From an uncultured Bacteroidales bacterium (lineage in GTDB: Bacteria; Bacteroidota; Bacteroidia; Bacteroidales; UBA932): a DNA stretch of 20,379 nt. Of this stretch, positions 1 through 6,726 are shown piece after piece. The notes under the pieces are model-generated. The model was not told where the DNA came from. It saw only the letters and a program-made list of their open reading frames with translations, and did not search any database. Every line of letters starts with the position of its first letter. Positions within the stretch are counted from its first letter, which is position 1. The position numbers and the translations under genes were made by a program. Where the stretch lies: contig CAJOQW010000037.1 of assembly GCA_905236955.1 (NCBI GenBank), forward strand, positions 1-20,379, written 5' to 3'.

Positions 1-48
1 CTTGACGGCCTCTGAGGCCTTCCCGGCGATGAACTGTTCCGCTGTCAT
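1..48 (-). CDS. Unidentified protein, N-terminal fragment (cut by window edge)
   Basis: An ATG on the minus strand at 48-46 shares its A with the last base of the rpoD stop codon (TAATG arrangement) and stays open to the window edge. The 16 visible residues are MTAEQFIAGKASEAVK. A one-base stop/start overlap usually means translational coupling and a shared transcript with htrA-rpoD. The amphipathic start resembles the beginning of some arginyl-tRNA synthetases, but 16 residues are too few to assign a function. That it is a real gene is likely from the coupling; its identity is a guess. Confidence 0.5.
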   Translation of the reverse strand, partial: MTAEQFIAGKASEAVK

Positions 49-908
49 TATCCCAGATAACTCTTGAGCAGTTTGCTTGCCGAAGGCTTCTTGAGTTTGC
101 GGATGGCCTTCTCCTTGATCTGGCGGACCCTCTCGCGGGTAAGGTCGAGACGTTCGCCTATCTCTTCCAGGGTCATCTCCTGGCAGCCTATCCCGAAGAA
201 ACTCTTGATGATTTCGCGCTCACGGGGCGTGAGGATCTGCAGGGCACGTTCAATCTCGATGCTGAGGCTCTCGTTCGTAAGGCCTTTGTCCGCCATCGGG
301 CTGTCCTCGTTCGGAAGGACGTCCAGAAGGGAATTGTCCTCGCCCTCGACGAAGGGGGCGTCCACGCTGACGTGGCGGCCGCTTACGCGCATCGTATCGG
401 CGATCTTGTCCTCGGGCACGTCTATCATCTCCGACAGTTCCTCGGTGGAAGGCTGGCGCTCATGTTCCTGCTCGAACTTCCCCAGCGCCTTGTTTATCTT
501 GTTGAGGGAACCTACCTGGTTAAGGGGAAGACGGACTATGCGGCTCTGTTCGGCCAGAGCCTGGAGGATGCTCTGGCGTATCCACCATACGGCATAGGAT
601 ATGAACTTGAAGCCACGGGTCTCGTCGAACTTCTCGGCGGCCTTGATGAGGCCGAGGTTGCCCTCGTTTATGAGGTCGGGGAGGCTAAGGCCCTGGTTCT
701 GGTACTGCTTGGCAACGCTCACCACAAAACGCAGGTTGGCCCTGGTGAGTTTCTCCAGGGCCGCCTGATCGCCTTTGCGTATGCGTTGTGCCAGTTCTAC
801 TTCTTCTTCGGGACTCACCAACTCTTCGCGGCCTATTTCCTGGAGATATTTATCCAGCGAGGCACTCTCGCGGTTGGTGATGGATTTTGTGATCTTTAAC
901 TGACGCAT
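48..908 (-). CDS. rpoD: RNA polymerase primary sigma factor RpoD (sigma-A)
   Basis: Housekeeping sigma-70 family factor that directs core RNA polymerase to promoters. From the ATG at 908 it is 286 aa, matching the short Bacteroidota form that lacks region 1.1. Region 1.2 is near residues 17-45. Region 2 spans about 53-125 and includes the core-binding and -10-melting segment around FKFISYAVWWIRQ (100-112). Region 3 is about 125-205. Region 4 is about 220-275, with the -35-type helix-turn-helix at LEEIGERLDLTRERVRQIKEKA. The frame is open further upstream to an ATG at 986, but that extension runs into htrA and is not conserved-looking, so MRQLKITKSI is chosen as the start. It lies 7 nt after the htrA stop with no visible promoter between them, so it is probably cotranscribed with htrA. 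It is followed at once by a coupled third gene. Confidence 0.96.
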   Translation of the reverse strand: MRQLKITKSITNRESASLDKYLQEIGREELVSPEEEVELAQRIRKGDQAALEKLTRANLRFVVSVAKQYQNQGLSLPDLINEGNLGLIKAAEKFDETRGFKFISYAVWWIRQSILQALAEQSRIVRLPLNQVGSLNKINKALGKFEQEHERQPSTEELSEMIDVPEDKIADTMRVSGRHVSVDAPFVEGEDNSLLDVLPNEDSPMADKGLTNESLSIEIERALQILTPREREIIKSFFGIGCQEMTLEEIGERLDLTRERVRQIKEKAIRKLKKPSASKLLKSYLG

Positions 909-915
909 TATTGGT

Positions 916-2355
916 TTATTCTTCTTTCGCGAAGCCGAAGTAGCCTCTCTTTCCGGTGGCTGAAACACCCTCGACAAAGACGGCACGCCTGCTCTTCTTC
1001 GCTATTTCTACTACTTCCTGAGGCGTACTTACGGCCTGGTCGTTGACGTACAGGATGACGAATCCGTCACTGGCCCCTGCTTCCGCCAGTTTCCCGCTGC
1101 CGGCGCTGACTATCTCCACACCGTTCTTGAGGCCCAGCCTCGCCAGGGTTTCATCGCTCGCCCTGGATATCTTGCCGCCATAGAACGCTACTGATCCGTC
1201 TTCGGTGACAGTTCCGGTGGATTCGACCGTGCCCTGGAACACAACCGGGAGTTCGAGGGTCTTGCCGTTCCTCACCACGGTGAGGGTCGCCTTGTCGCCG
1301 GGGTGGAAACCATTGACCTTCGCCTGCAGGTCGGAGGGTGCAGTAATGAGGGTGTTATCCACCTTCAGGAGCACGTCTCCTTCCTTGAGGCCGGCCTTGT
1401 CGGCAGCTCCGCCCTTGGTAACCTCGTTTATATATACGCCGTTAAGGTTGGAAAGTTTCATCTCGCCGGCAATTTTTTCAGTAACCGGACTCATCGAAAC
1501 ACCGAGCATTGCGCGCTTTACGCTGCCGAAGTCGATGAGGTCGCCGACTATCTTCTTGACCATGTTGGAAGGAACCGCGAAAGAGTATCCTGCATATGAC
1601 CCCGTAGTGGACACTATGGCGGTATTTATGCCCACGAGTTCACCCTTCTTGTTGACGAGGGCTCCCCCTGAATTGCCGCGGTTGACTGCAGCGTCGGTCT
1701 GGATGAACGACTCGATCTTGAACTCGCGGTTATTGCTGGGCATGGTGCGGCCTTTGGCCGAGACGATGCCGGCGGTGATGGTGCCCTTGAGTTCCTCCCC
1801 AAGAGGGGAGCCGATGGCGAGGACCCACTCGCCGAGACGGAGGTTGTCACTGTCCCCGAAAGGCACTATGGGCAGGCCGCCGGCTTCTATCTTGATGAGG
1901 GCGACGTCCGTTACGGGGTCGGTGCCTATCACCTTGGCTTCGTAGCTCTTGTTGTTGTTGAGGGTGACTTCGATCTTGCTTGCTCCCTGCACAACATGAT
2001 TGTTGGTGACTATATATCCATCGGGACGGATAATCACTCCCGAACCGCTCCCCTGCTGCTCTTCGGGGATGTCGAAGAAATAGCGGAACATCGGGGGAAG
2101 TTCACTGTACTGCTGGGCCGTCTTGACCGTCACCTTGACGAAGACCACGGCGTCCACGGTATTCTCGGCCGCATATGTGAAATCGGGATAGTCGGTTTCT
2201 GTCAAATTGACAGTACGGTATTCCTGCCCATCAATGGAATAAGTTGTCGAAGGGGCTGCTGCGGTCGCCTTCGGAGTGGCGGCTTTCACTACGATTCCTG
2301 CCACCAGGGCGCTGCAAATTACCGAAATGATTGTTGTTAAGACTTCTTTTTTCAT
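916..2355 (-). CDS. htrA: Periplasmic Do/HtrA family serine endoprotease
   Basis: DegP/HtrA-type protease-chaperone (peptidase family S1C) that degrades or refolds damaged envelope proteins. It is 479 aa. The N-terminus (MKKEVLTTII, then a hydrophobic run to about residue 24) is a signal peptide or membrane anchor. The trypsin-like domain carries the full triad: His120 in TNNHVV, Asp150 in TDVAL, Ser229 in RGNSGG. Two PDZ domains follow: PDZ1 at roughly 280-375, with a typical GAADKAGLKEGDVLLKV core, and a more divergent PDZ2 at roughly 390-470. The start ATG at 2355 is followed by a good signal sequence and needs no adjustment. It is divergent from dnaN across a 114-nt intergenic region and sits directly upstream of rpoD. 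Whether it is closer to DegP, DegQ or DegS cannot be decided from sequence alone. Confidence 0.95.
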   Translation of the reverse strand: MKKEVLTTIISVICSALVAGIVVKAATPKATAAAPSTTYSIDGQEYRTVNLTETDYPDFTYAAENTVDAVVFVKVTVKTAQQYSELPPMFRYFFDIPEEQQGSGSGVIIRPDGYIVTNNHVVQGASKIEVTLNNNKSYEAKVIGTDPVTDVALIKIEAGGLPIVPFGDSDNLRLGEWVLAIGSPLGEELKGTITAGIVSAKGRTMPSNNREFKIESFIQTDAAVNRGNSGGALVNKKGELVGINTAIVSTTGSYAGYSFAVPSNMVKKIVGDLIDFGSVKRAMLGVSMSPVTEKIAGEMKLSNLNGVYINEVTKGGAADKAGLKEGDVLLKVDNTLITAPSDLQAKVNGFHPGDKATLTVVRNGKTLELPVVFQGTVESTGTVTEDGSVAFYGGKISRASDETLARLGLKNGVEIVSAGSGKLAEAGASDGFVILYVNDQAVSTPQEVVEIAKKSRRAVFVEGVSATGKRGYFGFAKEE

Positions 2356-2402
2356 TTTATGTAATTTTTAATCTGCAATTCTGTCATGCAGGGAACAAAA
2401 AA

Positions 2403-2418
2403 TCAAAAGATATGCCAA
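2403..2418 (-). promoter_or_regulatory. Candidate sigma-54 (-24/-12) promoter of htrA-rpoD
   Basis: The minus strand reads TTGGCATATCTTTTGA, close to the sigma-54 consensus TTGGCACG-N4-TTGC: the GG at -24 and TTG at -12 have correct spacing, but the last base is A instead of C. It predicts a start near 2391, about 36 nt before the htrA ATG. A sloppy sigma-A -7 element (TATCTTTTG, one base too long) overlaps the same bases, so the sigma assignment is uncertain. Confidence 0.35.
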
Positions 2419-2435
2419 ATTCAAAATTAAATAGG

Positions 2436-2443
2436 TATATTTG
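2436..2443 (+). promoter_or_regulatory. Bacteroidota -7 element of the dnaN promoter
   Basis: TATATTTG matches the Bacteroidota -7 consensus TAnnTTTG exactly and lies 26 nt before the dnaN ATG, giving a short A-rich leader. No clear -33 TTTG is seen at the expected spacing. The upstream half of this promoter would overlap the candidate htrA promoter on the other strand. Confidence 0.7.
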
Positions 2444-2469
2444 CAATCTGACTAATATTAGAAAAACAT

Positions 2470-3588
2470 ATGGAATTCAACGTATCCAGCGCAGAACTGC
2501 TCAAAGGCATGATGGACGTTTCCAAGGCCGTCCCAGTAAAAACCGCCCTCCCCATCCTGGAGTATTTCCTTTTCCAGCTCAAGGGCAACACCCTTCTCAT
2601 CACAGCGTCCGACCAGGAGCTAACACTCCGTACGGAGGTCCTGGTGGACAGCAAGGAGGACGGCAGCATCGCTGTCCCGGCCAGCCAGTTGATAGCACTG
2701 TTCAAGGCTCTCCCCGACCAGCCGGTCACTATCCGCACCACCGGGGAGTCTTCCTTCGAATGCGTCTGGAGCAACGGTAATTCCTCGCTTCCTTTCTTCC
2801 CTGCCGCCGACTACCCCGAGATCAAGGGAACAGCCGAAGACGCCCTTAGCATCAGCATCCCTGCAGCCTCGCTCATCGACGGCATAGCAAGCACGGTATA
2901 TGCCACCGCAGACGACGAGATGCGCCCCGCGATGAACGGCATCTACTTCGACATCAGCCCCGAAAGCACCACTCTCGTGGCATCCGACTCCCACAAGCTC
3001 ATCTGCTTCACCACCGCCGATGTCGAGGCTGCCGAGAGCGCGTCGTTCATCCTTCACAAGAAACCCGCGGCCGTGCTGCGCTCGACCGTGTCCAAGGAAG
3101 ACGGCGAGGTGAAGGTGTCGTTCGACTCCTCCACGGTGGTGTTCACCTTCGGCTCGACAGTGATGATCTGCCGCCTGGTGGTGGGCAAGTATCCCAAATA
3201 CCGCGACGTCATTCCGCAGAACAACAGCAACGTGCTGCGCATAGACCGCGAGCAGCTTCTCAGCACAGTACGCCGCGTATCGGTATTCGCCAACAAGGCT
3301 TCCAACCACATCAAGTTCGACCTCAAGGAAGGCCAGCTGGAACTCACCGCACAGGACCTGGGCTTCGCCATCGCCGCGTATGAGAAACTAACGTGCGACT
3401 ATTCCGGCAACGACCTCACCATAGGCTTCAAGTCTTCTTTCCTTGTGGACATACTGGCCAACATGGACTGCGAGACCATAGTGCTCAAGTTCGCCGACCC
3501 GCGCCGTGCCGCCCTCATCGTACCCGCCGAGGAAGAAGCCGCAAGCGAAAAGATCTGCGGCATCCTGATGCCTATCATGGTTTCGTAA
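2470..3588 (+). CDS. dnaN: DNA polymerase III beta sliding clamp
   Basis: Ring-forming processivity clamp that holds DNA polymerase III and many repair proteins on DNA. The 372 aa are the normal length for the three-domain clamp. The start MEFNVSSAELLKGMMDVSKAVP matches the family N-terminus (clamp helix followed by PVKTALPILE). Other family signatures are FFPAADYPEI near residues 108-117 and FVDILANMD near the end of domain 3. The C-terminal GILMPIMVS forms part of the peptide-binding pocket used by clamp partners. The leader is A-rich with no strong Shine-Dalgarno, as is common in this phylum. It is the first gene of a tight cluster with a DEDDh exonuclease 13 nt downstream. The replication initiator dnaA is not in the window. 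Confidence 0.97.
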   Translation: MEFNVSSAELLKGMMDVSKAVPVKTALPILEYFLFQLKGNTLLITASDQELTLRTEVLVDSKEDGSIAVPASQLIALFKALPDQPVTIRTTGESSFECVWSNGNSSLPFFPAADYPEIKGTAEDALSISIPAASLIDGIASTVYATADDEMRPAMNGIYFDISPESTTLVASDSHKLICFTTADVEAAESASFILHKKPAAVLRSTVSKEDGEVKVSFDSSTVVFTFGSTVMICRLVVGKYPKYRDVIPQNNSNVLRIDREQLLSTVRRVSVFANKASNHIKFDLKEGQLELTAQDLGFAIAAYEKLTCDYSGNDLTIGFKSSFLVDILANMDCETIVLKFADPRRAALIVPAEEEAASEKICGILMPIMVS

Positions 3589-3601
3589 CCAAGAAAGCCC
3601 C

Positions 3602-4579
3602 ATGGAACTCGATCTCAAGAGGCCGTTGCTGTTCTTCGACATAGAAAGCACGGGCCTCAACATTCCGTCAGATTCCATCATCGAACTAAGTTTCGTCAAA
3701 GCCCTCCCGGGAGAAAGCACACCCCAGGTCAAGACCTGGCGCATTAAGCCTTGGGACTATGACTCCCGCAGCCAAAAGCACATCTCCGAGGAAGCCTCGA
3801 AGGTGAACGGCATCACCGACGACATGCTTTCGGGTTGTCCCCGCTTCATCGAGGTGGCCCCCGAAATCGTGGAATGGCTCCGCGGCTCCGACCTGGCTGG
3901 CTTCAACGCATCCAAGTTCGACCTCCCGCTCCTCGCCGAGGAACTCGAGCGGGTCAGGGCATATTGCAACAAGCGAATCTCTGCATACAATACTCCGGAA
4001 ACAAGCCGCGAAAAAGCGCGCAAGATGCTGGCGGACATAGATATAGATTTGCATGAGCCCATCTTGGTGGATGTGCAGAACATCTACCATGCCATGGAGC
4101 CGCGCAACCTCCGGGCCGCCTACCGTTTCTATTGCGGAGGCAAGGATTTCGAACGGGCGCACTCGGCAGAAGCCGACACTATGGCTACGTACGAGGTACT
4201 CAAGTCCCAGCTGGATTTCTACAAGGAGCCCGCCCCATACCGCGAGCAGGTGCTAAAGAACGACGTCAAGGCCCTGTCCTCATTCGTCGGCAAGAAATAC
4301 GTCGACTTTTCCGGCCATCTCATCTACGACGATTCCGGGATCAACGACTACGCCCACGTACTCATCAACTTCGGCAAGCACAAGGGCAAATACGCCCGAG
4401 ATATCTATAACAGCGAACCGTCCTATTTCGCTTGGATCGAGCAAGGGTCGTTCGCCCTTGACACCAAAGCCCAGTTCGACAGGATACGCAAGGAGACGGA
4501 AGCCGAAAAGAGGGGCCCTGCAAGCGCCGAGGCTCTCCGTAACCTGAGGGACAAGTTCAGCGGAGGAAAGCTTTTCTGA
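3602..4579 (+). CDS. DEDDh 3'-5' exonuclease (DnaQ-like) with DUF3820-like C-terminal domain
   Basis: 325-aa exonuclease of the DnaQ/RNase T superfamily, expected to remove nucleotides from DNA 3' ends for proofreading or repair. All five catalytic residues are visible: Asp13 and Glu15 in FFDIESTGL, Asp107 in FNASKFDLPLL, His187 and Asp192 in HSAEADTMA. After the exonuclease domain (to about 210) comes a linker. A short domain at roughly 254-283 (INFGKHKGKYARDIYNSEPS, then YFAWIEQ) resembles DUF3820, a small module of unknown function often attached to exonucleases. The position 13 nt after dnaN and 3 nt before the next gene suggests a single transcript and a link to replication. Whether it is the replicative epsilon proofreader or an accessory exonuclease cannot be told from sequence. 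Confidence 0.9.
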   Translation: MELDLKRPLLFFDIESTGLNIPSDSIIELSFVKALPGESTPQVKTWRIKPWDYDSRSQKHISEEASKVNGITDDMLSGCPRFIEVAPEIVEWLRGSDLAGFNASKFDLPLLAEELERVRAYCNKRISAYNTPETSREKARKMLADIDIDLHEPILVDVQNIYHAMEPRNLRAAYRFYCGGKDFERAHSAEADTMATYEVLKSQLDFYKEPAPYREQVLKNDVKALSSFVGKKYVDFSGHLIYDDSGINDYAHVLINFGKHKGKYARDIYNSEPSYFAWIEQGSFALDTKAQFDRIRKETEAEKRGPASAEALRNLRDKFSGGKLF

Positions 4580-4582
4580 GAC

Positions 4583-5140
4583 ATGAACATTCTCGTCCAG
4601 ACAGCTGAAGGACAGATATATACAAGGCCGGATACCTCTTGGGAAAGAAAGAGCGGCGATTATTTCGCACCCGAATTCCCGGACGGATTCTCCTGGTCCC
4701 CCGTACTTTTCGCTCACATCTCGCGCCCCGGGAAAAGCATCCTTCCAAGGTTCGCGGGACGCTATTACGACGGGGTAGGATTCGGCCTGCTGCTTTACTC
4801 CGAACCCATTTCCGGCGCCGCGGGACTGGCCGCTTCGGCTTGTCTCGACCACAGTTCCTTCCTGCCGGAGACCCTCTTCGGCACAGGTTCCCTGCAAGGG
4901 AACGTATTCGAAGTGGAAATGGACGGCGCGCGCATCTTAAAAACCGGCGTATTCAGTACGGAAATGGTGGACGAGGCCATGGCTGCCGCCACAAGGTCCT
5001 GCCTGGTACGCCGCGGGGACCTGCTCTGCATGGAACTCGCTCCAACCGCACACTTGTGTTCAAGGGAAGAAGGCACAAGGAGGATACGAGCCGCCTTCGC
5101 AGGCTCGGTGATCCTGGATTTCAAACTGATTTTTTCCTGA
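4583..5140 (+). CDS. Degenerate fumarylacetoacetate-hydrolase-like protein
   Basis: 185-aa cytosolic protein with no signal peptide or membrane segment. It is not a clear family member at first sight, but its architecture follows the small FAH (fumarylacetoacetate hydrolase/isomerase) fold. IYTRPDTSW (12-20) corresponds to the usual FLKPxTAL segment. RFAGRYYDGVGFGLLLYSEP (56-75) corresponds to the segment around the GIDFTARD motif. VEMDGARILKTGVFSTEMVD to LVRRGDLLCMELAP (111-154) corresponds to the conserved C-terminal NGxxxQxGxTxxM...PGDLIxTGTP block. Notably, the acidic metal ligands (the ExE pair and the Asp of GxDFTxRD) and the N-terminal GRNY..H segment are absent, so it probably has no hydrolase activity. 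It begins 3 nt after the exonuclease stop with GGAGG at 4562-4566. Function unknown. Confidence 0.6.
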   Translation: MNILVQTAEGQIYTRPDTSWERKSGDYFAPEFPDGFSWSPVLFAHISRPGKSILPRFAGRYYDGVGFGLLLYSEPISGAAGLAASACLDHSSFLPETLFGTGSLQGNVFEVEMDGARILKTGVFSTEMVDEAMAAATRSCLVRRGDLLCMELAPTAHLCSREEGTRRIRAAFAGSVILDFKLIFS

Positions 5141-5163
5141 ATGGAGCGCCTGCAGGCAACTTC

Positions 5164-5790
5164 CTACGCTTTCCCGCAAATGTAGAAAAGCCTGTCGAAG
5201 ACTGCTCGCAACTCCCCCGGGGAAGCTATCAGGGCCCGCAGTTCCTCAAGACGCCCGGCGTTGGGACTCTCCGGGATATAAAGTTTCAAGTATCCACCAT
5301 ACCCGTATTTTTCCCTCAGATGCGCGAGGGTGCGCTGCCAGTGTCCCTCGACATCAAGTTCCGGATAATTCGAAAGGCCGTATTGGATGGTGCGGCGTAT
5401 GATGGTTTCCGTATCTATCACCCTGTCGGCCTCGGCCAGTATGCGGCCGTAGATGCTTCGCGGCTCCCCCTTGGCCGAAGCACGGTGGTCTTCCGCCGCT
5501 TCGGCTATCACTTCTATCTGGACGGGGGAAAACCACCTGCGAAGATTGACATCCCCGCGGATTATCCTTCCCGAAACCAGATGGTGGGTCTCCCTGCCCT
5601 CCGAGAGGCCGGTGTCATGATAGACTGCTGCCGCATAAACCATATTCACATCGACATCGTAGTTGGAAGCGAGTTCCAAGCTCTGCGCGATGACCGTACG
5701 CACATGGTCCTCGCGGTGGGCCTTGTCGAAAGCGGCATAGCGCGGGATAATTTCCGCCTCGCAATAATTTTGAAGATCCACATCCGGCAT
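5164..5790 (-). CDS. HD-domain metal-dependent phosphohydrolase
   Basis: About 208 aa, soluble. The HD-superfamily metal site is complete. Numbered from the upstream ATG at 5802, it has His33 in REDHVRTV, His62-Asp63 in YHDTG, His106 in EDHR and Asp126 in AEADRV. Such proteins hydrolyse phosphate esters of nucleotides or other small molecules; the substrate here is unknown. An ATG at 5802 gives four more residues, but that codon lies inside the best -7 promoter element (5800-5807), so the next ATG at 5790 (MPDVDLQNYC) is chosen. It faces the dnaN cluster tail to tail across 23 nt and is divergent from tRNA-Thr. Confidence 0.85.
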   Translation of the reverse strand: MPDVDLQNYCEAEIIPRYAAFDKAHREDHVRTVIAQSLELASNYDVDVNMVYAAAVYHDTGLSEGRETHHLVSGRIIRGDVNLRRWFSPVQIEVIAEAAEDHRASAKGEPRSIYGRILAEADRVIDTETIIRRTIQYGLSNYPELDVEGHWQRTLAHLREKYGYGGYLKLYIPESPNAGRLEELRALIASPGELRAVFDRLFYICGKA

Positions 5791-5795
5791 ATTCT

Positions 5796-5826
5796 GTTGC
5801 AAAGATATAAAAAATGACTATCTTTG
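5796..5826 (+). promoter_or_regulatory. Promoter of tRNA-Thr
   Basis: GTTG at 5796-5799 acts as the -33 element and TATCTTTG at 5819-5826 matches the -7 consensus TAnnTTTG. The spacing is 19 nt, as expected for Bacteroidota sigma-A. Transcription would begin a few bases before the mature tRNA 5' end at 5836. Confidence 0.82.
5800..5807 (-). promoter_or_regulatory. Candidate -7 element for the HD hydrolase gene
   Basis: The minus strand reads TATCTTTG, identical to the tRNA promoter -7 on the other strand. No good -33 box is found at 19-21 nt; a TTTG lies at 24 nt. If used, the transcript would start near 5794 and the 5790 ATG would have an almost leaderless message. Confidence 0.5.
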
Positions 5827-5835
5827 CAGTCCAAA

Positions 5836-5908
5836 GCCACTTTAGCTCAGTCGGTAGAGCAGCGCATTCGTAACGCGCAGGTCGTCAGTTCGAGCCTGAT
5901 GAGTGGCT
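5836..5908 (+). tRNA. tRNA-Thr (anticodon CGT)
   Basis: A 73-nt cloverleaf can be folded by hand: acceptor GCCACTT/GAGTGGC (one T-G wobble), D stem GCTC/GAGC, anticodon stem GCGCA/CGCGC with loop TTCGTAA, variable AGGTC, T arm GTCAG-TTCGAGC-CTGAT. The anticodon CGT reads ACG threonine codons. The discriminator base is T and CCA is not encoded. The inner anticodon-stem pair is an A31-C39 mismatch. It has its own promoter just upstream and a terminator just downstream. Confidence 0.93.
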
Positions 5909-5912
5909 CAAA

Positions 5913-5942
5913 GCCGCTCCCTTACGGAACGGCATTTTTTTT
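5913..5942 (+). terminator. Rho-independent terminator after tRNA-Thr
   Basis: GCCGCTCC (5913-5920) pairs with GGAACGGC (5926-5933), with one C-A mismatch and a five-base loop. An A and eight T residues follow (5935-5942). It ends the short tRNA transcript; the DUF3108 gene begins 17 nt later. Confidence 0.85.
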
Positions 5943-5958
5943 GAGAAGGAACCGGTTT

Positions 5959-6726
5959 ATGAAGATACTGTCAATCATACTTGCGCTTGCCGCCGGCCTG
6001 ATACCGCTCAAGAAAGGCAACGACAAGGCCTACGTCGACGGAGAGAAGCAAGTTTACATCGTCCACTATAAATGGGGCGTCCTTGACGCTGATGTCGCCC
6101 ACGCATATACAAGTCTTAAAACCATCACCTATAACGGAAAGAAGGCCTACAAGGTGAACATGGAAGGCCATACCGCCAGTATTTTCGAGAAACTGGTCAA
6201 GGTAAGGGAAAATTTCAATTCCACCTTCATGGCCGACGACTACAAGCCGGTCCTTGCCGACCGTTCTGCAGGAGAATTCAAGTACTGGGCCGACAACGAC
6301 TATGTCTATCACTGGGACAAAGGCTATATCGACGCCAAGCTCCGTTCCTCGGACGGCCGTCTGAAGGACAAGCACATCCCGCTCGAGAAGGGAGTTATGG
6401 ACGTCTCCACGCTCTTCTTCGCTTTCAGGAGCATAGATCTCTCGAAACTTTCCGCCGGAGAAAAATTCACGGTCTTGGTGGCCCTCGACGACGATGCATT
6501 TCCCATCACCTTCCGATACCATGGAGCCGAGGAGCTCAATGTCAAGGGCATGGACAGGGTGATGACAGAGAAATTCACAGTCGAGGTCAAGACCGGACGC
6601 ATTTTCGACCCGGAGCATCCCATAACGATCTACGCCACCACTGGCGAGGCACTCAAACCCATCTACTTCGTGATTCCGCTCCGACTCGGTCGGGTCGTAG
6701 GCCACCTGGAAAGCGACAGCCGCTAA
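5959..6726 (+). CDS. DUF3108 domain protein, probably exported
   Basis: 255-aa protein of the DUF3108 family, whose role is unknown; members occur in the envelopes of Bacteroidota and Proteobacteria. The N-terminus MKILSIILALAAGLIPLKK looks like a signal peptide (Lys2, hydrophobic 3-17), although no clear cleavage motif is seen. The body is a predicted beta-rich fold. Family hallmarks are VHYKWGVLDADVAHAY, a VRENFNSTFMADDYKPVLADR stretch and YVYHWDKGYIDAKL. The start is set at 5959, preceded by AGAAGGA (5944-5950); the open frame extending upstream passes through the tRNA and terminator and is not coding. There is no promoter match in the 17 nt after the terminator, so it may depend on read-through from tRNA-Thr. 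Its stop overlaps the convergent COG2509 gene by 4 nt. Confidence 0.85.
   Translation: MKILSIILALAAGLIPLKKGNDKAYVDGEKQVYIVHYKWGVLDADVAHAYTSLKTITYNGKKAYKVNMEGHTASIFEKLVKVRENFNSTFMADDYKPVLADRSAGEFKYWADNDYVYHWDKGYIDAKLRSSDGRLKDKHIPLEKGVMDVSTLFFAFRSIDLSKLSAGEKFTVLVALDDDAFPITFRYHGAEELNVKGMDRVMTEKFTVEVKTGRIFDPEHPITIYATTGEALKPIYFVIPLRLGRVVGHLESDSR

Noticed and set aside
909..986. 26-codon upstream extension of rpoD into htrA
   Set aside because: Overlaps the end of htrA in another frame and the residues do not resemble sigma-factor N-termini; the ATG at 908 gives the standard short form.
5146..5157. Palindrome GCCTGCAGGC between the convergent FAH-like and HD genes
   Set aside because: No loop and no T-tract on either side; too short to call a terminator or operator.
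4639..5817. Open plus-strand frame of about 392 codons spanning the FAH-like and HD genes
   Set aside because: It crosses two genes on opposite strands. The translation is Arg/Pro-rich with no motifs, and the HD gene on the other strand has a full metal site.
5824..5958. 45-codon upstream extension of the DUF3108 reading frame
   Set aside because: These codons are the tRNA-Thr gene and its terminator; the signal-peptide-like start at 5959 has a ribosome-binding site.
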